Part shown: in pieces, positions 53,601 to 62,600 of the stretch
How positions within the stretch are numbered: the first letter of the stretch is position 1
Layout of the letters: every line of letters starts with the position of its first letter
Source: Bimastos eiseni
Lineage: Eukaryota; Annelida; Clitellata; Crassiclitellata; Lumbricidae
DNA length: 64,000 bases
Direction: 5' to 3'
Assembly: GCA_959347315.1 (NCBI GenBank)
Contig: OY365806.1
Location: forward strand, 49,334,342 to 49,398,341
The notes under the pieces: generated by a model
The model's database searches: none
What the model was told of the DNA's origin: nothing
The model's input: only the letters and a program-made list of their open reading frames with translations
Program-made: the position numbers and the translations under genes

Positions 53601-56600
53601 ATTGTGTTCTAACATGACCTTGTTAAAAGGCGCTTCTTGATTATAGTATACTAGCAACTACACTGGTGTACTAAACTAAAATTGAGGTAGTGGACTGTCT
53701 TTCCTGCTGAAAAACTCAAACTTTACCAGTCGAGACGGCTGAAGAAACATTTTCAGCTACTCTATAGACATGGTAGGCAGCCAAGCTCCAACACCTTTAA
53801 GAGATACAAGCGTGCAATTTGTAATTAACTGTAGTGTAATCACTAACCAGATCCTGCTAGAAAGTGTTTAGCAGTGTTGCTGACTCAAATGTACAAATTC
53901 AATATTAATCAAGATGGTTCTGAACTGTTGACAAAATAGAGACAGAGCTAAATGCCATATAAATAAGCACAATTTTGTTATAAGCAATGTCGAATAAACA
54001 AAAAAGTTAATTAAGGAACATTGAAAATTAAAAAAACACACTAGAATGTGCCTAAATATAGTCGGCATTGGTAGAAACAATTATTTAGTTATAAATCAGG
54101 GTAATGTTATTAGTATGTATCCGTATTTGGGCTGTGGATTTTAATAATAAAAATTCATTCATTCATTCATTCTGAGCATTTATATAGCACCCTTTCAAGA
54201 ATCTACTCAAGAGCACTCCCAGCCACAATTAAAGAAAAAAGACTTGGGCGACTTGTAAACACCTAACGGTAGGGCCACAAGCAAAGAGCAGAGCGCAAGT
54301 GGAGGTCGTTCCAGATTAAAGGGTCCACAGCTGAGAAAGCCAAGAGAGCCCGTGGAACTAGGTCACGCCTCGTCGCAGAGTGAAGCACCCAACACACTGC
54401 AACGTCAGACACTGGGCGGCAGAGATTGCGCAAGTAAGCTGGAACACTACCAATAATGCATTGCAAAACCAGAGCAGCAATGAAGTATGAATATGCTGGG
54501 ACACAGGAAGCCAATGCAAAACGTTGCACACGTATGCTGAACAGAGGCGAATTTAGGAAATCCCTCAATAAACCAAGCAGTCGAGCGCAGAACCAGATCC
54601 AACCACTCCTGAACCACAAAAGGAAGGCCAGCAAGTAAGTAACAGCGATGATCAATAACAAAGGCATGAACAAGAACCACGATTGCATCATGAGTGAGAA
54701 AGCGAGAGACCTCTCAAAGCTGAAATGATCAATTAATTGTTACAAATAATGATCGTTTGATTTTTTCTCATTCAATATATTGGTTTTACATATTTCATGA
54801 TGTAGAGAGGCCCATTTCCAAAATAAACATTGGAGGTAAAGGCTGATGGAAAAGTTGAAGATGGCGACAAAATTTACTCTCTTCAATTGCAATAACTGAT
54901 TCGCTAGCTGTAGTTCAAACACATAAAACAAATCATATTAAATTGTTTAATATTTGGGATGATGATGTGGTTGTTTCGTAAAATTATTTAACACCTCCAG
55001 CCACATCTAGTGCAATGATGTACCCATTAAAAAATGTTCTTTGACAGTTTTTCTCATTAAGTTGCAAGTACTATATTATTCAAAACCAAATATGGGAAGT
55101 ATTTTCTGTCCACTTTTTAGTACCTGTTGCTAAAGCCGTGACAAACAGTAGGCTGAAAGTGTCTCTTGTCTTGTTTCTGGCATAACAGTTTGAACTTCCA
55201 GCGTGTGTATGTCTGGGCCCAATAGAGCTAAACAGGCAGATTTTGTGTTTCTATCGTATGTGAATTCAGCCGATCGAGTCGCCGACTACCCGATATGGGA
55301 GCCAATAAAACAGATCAGAGAATTTGATAAGTTAGAGACATCATGCGTAAAAATGGCTTAATTGCTGCTTCTGGTTGATTTGTTGATATTTAGGTGCATG
55401 AATGTTGAATTTATTCTGAAAAATTAGACTTTGTGGTTATATTTTTCAGTCTACTGAATGATTTATAGAATTGTTTTTGATGTATTGACATATGCTGCTG
55501 TTTGTACAGTGGAAACTATTACTAATAGTAATTGCCTTCTCTACTATATGAGCAGCACTTTGATTAGTCTAATGTACTGGTGTCAGTACATTTCATAATT
55601 ACATTGAGCTCATGGATTATTAATTGAGCAATTACTGTACCTTACCTTACCTGGCTTACTTACATTCAGGCATTTATAATATTGATGGGACTATGCATGC
55701 AGCTAATTTAGCATATGGTTTAGTCTTAAGTGAAAAGAGCTCCCATGCCCCAGTGTGGAATATAGGGATGGAAATCGTTTTCTCCACCTAGGCCCTTTGA
55801 ACAGATAATGGCCAAATCTCGAGTCATGTATGATAAGACTTTAAATTTACTTGAATTGATCAGTTAACAGATGAATAGTGTACCCCACAAACACCACTTC
55901 TCAAATGTTTATTGATCTTTTTCACAGGATGAGGAAAGAGTGACTGTGTCCAGTAGTAAACCAGGCCAGCTTCAGCTGACCATTCGTAATCTGACAATCG
56001 AGGATGCTGGCCGCTACATCTGCAGGGCATTGAACAAAGTTGACAGCATTGATGGAAATGCAGCTGTCACTGTCCACTGTTAGTGTTGTTACATTGTAGT
56101 ATTTATTAATGTAAATTGTAGCAGAATACTTGTACAGAACTTGCCTGGAGTGCTCTCAAGCACTGTCTGTTTAGTTATTGAAAAAGATACAAATGATCTG
56201 CCTTTTCTGTTCTGTAAACATATGTATTGCAGGCGATGGTATGTATGTTTGTGAAATGGCTAATTGCAATTATTGTTGCTGTGCTTTGTGACGTTGAAGT
56301 GCAAATAATTAGTGTACTTGGCTGTCAACTGAGAGGCATTCTCATATTGTTGACTCAGAATATTTGGGACTTCTATTCCAACTTGCCATCTGTTAAACTT
56401 GGCTATAAAACTTGTACCTCAAGTGAACTATGTGAGAATTGGCTATTGGCTAATTGTCTTTTTGGTAGAGCTGTACAGGTTAATCGTCCGGCCGATTAAT
56501 CGGGCTGATTATAGAGATATCGGACATCGGCAAGAAAATCGGTGCCGATATTAAAAATTATTTTTTTTCATTTTAGAATATTATTTTCAGTCTTTAAGAG

Positions 56601-59600
56601 CAAAATGACGACAGCAACATCATTGGGTCTGTGAAGGACAGCATTACGTTCGCTTTCCATAGCGTGGGAACTCGGGCTTCTACTTCAGACCACCCAGTAA
56701 CCATTGTGCTAGACTGCTAAAGTGTCTACAGCTGTAGCCTGTTGTACAGAGTGAGTCATAGACACATAGTGCCTGCTTAATTACCCTGGGCACAATCATG
56801 TCATTTTGGGCCAAATTGGCATATCGTAAAAGTGGCCTGTCTGGTGTGGGAATGGCATAATTGGCTTGTTAGAAGAAGGGGTCTAGTTTAAGGCTGTCAA
56901 CGGATACCCAGGTATTCAACCGAGGCCCGGGTGACTACCCGGGTAATGAAATCAGGTTTCAGGTACCCGAAATTCCATAAAAATGTGCGATTTTACCTGA
57001 ACATATGTCAGAAATATTCTGTTTTTTCATATTGGCTGACTGCCCGGGCAATGAAATTGGTTTTCGGGTGCCCTTAATTCCGAAAAAATGCGCGATTTTA
57101 CCTGAATTTATGCCAGAATTATTCCGTTAGTCATATTGACTGACTGCCCAGGCAGTATAATCGGTTCTCGGGTAATGACATTCCGTTAAAATGCGAAATT
57201 CCCTACATTTCCTAACAAAATATCTGCGCAGTCAGGTACCCGACCATGCAGGTCGACGGGTACCCGGGTCGTGATTTCAACATCTTTTGAGAGCCTTAGT
57301 CTAGTTGCATAGATTATCTCTGTCATGCAAGGTCGACAACAGGCGGTGTGCCTAATCTGTATTGGCTGCCTAGGATTAGTCCCCAACTTATTCTTATTAT
57401 TATTCTTATTACCGAAATTTGATAAGACCCTTCTTCCAACATCTTTTGCTCAGAGGTGCATACACATGCCTCGACGGCAAAACTACATGCATTGGCCTCC
57501 TACGGAGCAAGTGTTTACTTCTATCACAACAATAGGCAGTAGCATTTGGTCTATCTTTTAGAACCGGTCATCTTGGGAAACACAATGAAATAATCGGTAA
57601 AATATTCGGCTAAATATTATTATTATCGATTATTCGTTTGCTGATATCCAATATATCAGCAAACGAATAATCGATATCGCATAATCGGCAAAAAGCGATA
57701 TCGGTACAGCTCTACTTTTTGGTAAGATTATTAAGTTGCTAAAAGTTGTTATGATCTGCTGTTTTTGCATTGTCATTACTTATAAAGTCAATCAAGTCTC
57801 TGTCTTTATATGGGATACTTGTGTTCCTCAGTCATGCCTAGGTTTACAGAGGAAACTAAAGAAATATACAACTGGGCAGGAAAAGTGCGCAATTTGACAT
57901 GCGAGCCCATGGGTGAGCCTGCCCCTAGTGTGGAGTGGGTCCATGAACATAATGTGTTAGCAAACGATAACAACTTTCGTATCTACAAATCAGAGAGAAG
58001 CAGTATTTTGCAGGTGAGTGTTGTTACTTGTTCATCTGGTTCAACTCTGTCATTTCTGAGGCTAGGCATTGTAAAAGTACATCTTTTTTATAATCACACT
58101 AGGTTTAGGCATCAGTACTTAAAAGTGAAACTTGTTTCATGTGCCAATTGTGCATGTTGATTATTTAAGTAATTTGATCAAGGAAAGTGTTTCATCATCA
58201 AATGCCATGTAGTTGGCCTTAAATAAATTGTTACTTGGAGTGACGGTATTGTGTGCTTGGCTATCCATGCAATTGCAACTCGACCTTTTTGCATACAAAA
58301 TTTCAGGTATAAACAGTTGTAATTATGACCAGTTATATAGTGCCGTTGGTAGCATGCTACTTCTAGGGTGCTTTCTACAATTGCGACGGCCACAGATGGC
58401 ACGCGTTTTGTGTAGTCCACATTAGGTATAAGCCTAATTGATTCCTGCCTGTGTGTTACTGAAAAATTCGTTGCACAATTACTTCATATAGTTCGATAAT
58501 TACATAAATATTAGAACAATTAATACAAAATAGCCTAGAATTAGTTGCTGAATTAACTTATTTCATCTTGACTAGCCAATGATCAACATTCGCCAGATCC
58601 ATTACTGGAAAAGTCTTAACAGTTTTGCATTCCACTCAACACTCCTGAGCTTATTCTTTCCTTGCTGAACTTGAGTCAACCATCTGGTTCTCTGTTCTCT
58701 ACATAATTATGAGCTTTTCAGCTCTTGTGAGATGAAGTTGTCTGGTATTAAGGCATAAATTGGTCCGTTCCTTGGTATTGGACAAACTCCATGCAAAATC
58801 TGCTCTTCCTGTCATGAAATTGAGCAATTCTTGGAGATTCTGTTATCGTCAGTGATCTCCATTTTTGTCTGCTTACCATAAATTTCATGGGACAGAATTC
58901 GAACTTCTTGTTAATAGTAACATTGTGTGCTCAGTGGATAGGAGTGAATTGGCAGCATTTATTTTTCTGGACTTGTCTACTGTTTTGCTACTGATGGTAA
59001 TTCCTTTTTGCATTGGTTTGAGGTTTCTCATCCTGCACTGGATTGTTTGCTACTTATGTGAGTCCACACACTCAGTATAATTATTGAAAGGGTAATTACT
59101 TGTTTAGTGCTTTTCGCTTGTAACTCATATGTGCAACTGGTGTTCATTGCCTTTGAGGAGCTTCAGTCTTGGATTGCAGCCAAAATACTCCTTAACATAT
59201 CAAACCTGAAGCGCTGCTACTGGACACTGCATGCCAGTAAAAATATTTGATTGACTTGAATCTTTAATCTATGTAACTCATTATTGAGTTGGCTGATGCT
59301 GTTGACTTTTAGGTGATCGATAAAGTATTTGCAGCTCTGTTGAAGGTTTTCTTTACTGTATTAGGTGACCATAAATGAAGGTAATCAGTCATGGATTTAT
59401 GGTGACTACTTCTGCCGAGCAAGAAACGACTATGGAGAGGCAGAAAGCAAAATTGAAATGAAAAAAGCCAGTAAGAATTGCATTGGCATTGTATCTGCCA
59501 TTCTTTCTCTCTCTGTGGCTGATTTTCCAATGGAAGCAGATTTGTTTTTCATCTGCCTGCACTTTAATGGTGAATCACAGAGTAGCACAATGGATTAATA

Positions 59601-62600
59601 ATAATAAAGGATACATGAGAAGTACTATCTAAAGTGTCTAGATACATTATAATTATAGTATATGTAGTGATAAAATTAATGGTAGTGACAATAATAATAA
59701 TGAGAATAATTGCAAAAATGATAATGATATTTGTTGACAACTTTCAGCTCAAACTTGTAACTTAGCATATTGCAGAATTCTTGTAACAAATCTTCTTTGC
59801 ACTCACTGCACATAGCATTTGTGTGTATATATGTATATTATATTGGCCTGTCCCACATAGTCAACAGTTGCTGCTGACAACTGATACTCCATGTAAATGC
59901 TGACCAAAAACAAATCATCTACTATATCACATAAAATATGCACCAACCATTTGCAAGCATGTAAGCAGCCTGATTACTCATCGATGTGACATCATCGATG
60001 TGACATCATAGAATTTCTTATGCCATCCTACTCAAGAGTAGAGAATTTAGTTAACAATAAAAGTGGGTATTAACATAACATAGCAAGAGTTTTAAGTAGT
60101 TCAGAACCACTGAACTGAATCCGGAAGTGTTAATTGCCCATTTTCCCTAACTTCTTCTTAGAAGTCGTGACAGCATCCACTGTTATCCAAACCATTTCAA
60201 GAGTCTATAACTTTTGCACTGAAGAATTTCTGCCGTGATGTTCCTGTCAACTTGTTAAATAATTGATACCTTTGTCCTCTGGTTGCCTTGTTTGGTTCTA
60301 ATTTAAAGAACCTCTCCTGCTACATAGCGCTTCCTTTCCAGTGATAATCTTGTAAACTGCGATTAAATCTCCTCAGAGTTCATGTATAATGCATGCATGA
60401 TCTTTGGGCTCATGGGCTTTTGTGAATATCTTTAGCTTTATATCTAAATCAAATTCCTCTAATGTTAGAACATCTACCAATTATAGAGGAGTTTCTACTA
60501 GAACAAACACATGTAACATCTCAATTAAAAGTACCAGTCCAAGGAACTGGTATATTTTACCTATGGCAGTACATAGTTCTCACATCTTTAAAATTCAAAT
60601 GGAAACGTAATTTGCCCATAGCTGTATGTTATTGTCCTTGAATAGCTACTGTTTGGATCTTAGTTAACTGGTTGAGACCTTATGTACATTGATTTCTTTG
60701 TGCATGGGTCTGTGGGACTTTGGTCCATTAACTGCTTCCTATTAATCAACCAATGTCTCCACTTTGACTGTTTTATATTACTGTGAAACAATAGTCAATA
60801 CAGTTAATGGTTATGGTTATAATGATGATGTCTTGATAATGTCTAAACAGTGCTCTGAGTTGTTGTGGCACAGCTATCATTTTAGAAACATGTATGTAAT
60901 TACCTGTTAGTCATTCAAGGATTTAAGAAACTTTAGGTTGATTTTGAAGTTACAGCTACTATTGTGTGTTTCTAATTTGTTTCTCAGTGAGCTTTCTGCA
61001 TAGTTCATAGCACTTTCTAAGAATTTAAGAACCTTTCAGTAAGGCTGTCAACGGGGGCCCGGGGCCCACCTGAGGCTGACTGAAGTCGGTTTTAGAGTGC
61101 CCGACATTTAGTAAAAATGCGCAATTTTTACCAGAAACCAAATAGTTAAAACAAGTTATATTGCAAGATTATTTAATTGAAGTTTAGTCTGTAGTAATTT
61201 GAAGTAGTTGTGCACATATCTTGCTGACCATCATTGTCCGTGTACAGCAGCCTACAAGTTACAACATGTAGTATGGGTTATTTTTTACAAGTTTCCCAGC
61301 ATTCCCTAAATTTCCTAGCAAAGTGTCTGCGCAGTTGGGTTGACGGGTACCTTGGCCGTGATTTCAACATTTTTGACAGCCTTACCTTTCAGATGTGCAG
61401 AGTTGGAAGATGTAGGTAATGTCTGGTGTTTTGTAGTCATTTATCTGGTTATGTCAATAGTGTAATCTTAGAGACTCTTGAAGATGCTGAGTTAAAGATG
61501 TTGCTGCTTTCTTCTAACTAGCCTCAACATTTATATATGACTATTTGTCATACTGTACAAGGCACAAAAAGGTGTTTGCTACAAACATCACTGTATGTGG
61601 AAATGACATAAGTAAATGGCAAAGGTAAGGTGAGGTCTGTGTGATATATGTCTTGAGCATATGTATCTAGGTACCAGTATATGTTTTAATGTTTATAAGG
61701 ACTGCATGTGTTTCTGAATATGTGTCTTTACAGATGTGTCTCTGGATACATATATGTATAGTTCTGAATATATATATCTGTCTTAAATGTCTTAGCTGCA
61801 CCGGATATGCCACGTAATGTGAGCATTGTTGAGCGCACGCCTACTACTGTTATGTTGGAAGTCTCCCCTCCTGTGGATAATGGTGGCGTGACCATCTCTG
61901 GTTACAGCGTCGAATACAAAGAGAAAATCCAGGATCTAATACCTCTTGTTGATGAAGGTCAGTATTTCAATGAATTTTGTTTTATCAGTACCGTATATTC
62001 TCTACTATAAGTCGATTCAATTATAAGTCGAAGTCCAATTTTTGGACAAAAATAGCATCCAAACCTGACGACTCGAATGTAAGTCAAATGCATAAAATCA
62101 AATACGAGTGCTAAATCGAGAGGTATAGTTTGATATCTGCTGTCTTTCGGCTGAGAAGTTCGGCAGATTTCTTAGCGAAATATATATTTTACTATGGGCA
62201 GATCAATATTAATGCATGCGGCCATCATAAATCGAGAGGTATAGTCTGATATCTGCTGTTTTTTTGGCAAAGAAGTTTGGCGGATTTCTCCGCGAAATAT
62301 ATAGTTTACTATGGGCAAATCAATATTAATGCATGCGATCGTCATAAATCAAGTTTGATATCTGCTGTTGAATGTTAAATATTCGATCCAAAAATCTCCC
62401 ATTATTTTGCCTCTTGAGTATAAGTCAAAAGACCTACTTCGCCGTCCTGAAACAGTCTTAAATTTCTCGGCTTATAGTCGAGTATATGCGGTATGTGTCA
62501 TTGTCCTCTCCTCCACCGAGAAAGAAATGCAAGTTGGTGATTATAGCCAAGTTCTATGTACTTTATTTGGCTCTTCATAGTTCTTTGTCAAAACTGTATT

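Larger units (their letters stand above)
56079..57831 (+). other. Intron 9 (1.75 kb)
   Basis: Mostly occupied by MITE family B copy 3 with a nested family A element. The remaining 56079-56457 is unassigned sequence. Confidence 0.85.
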
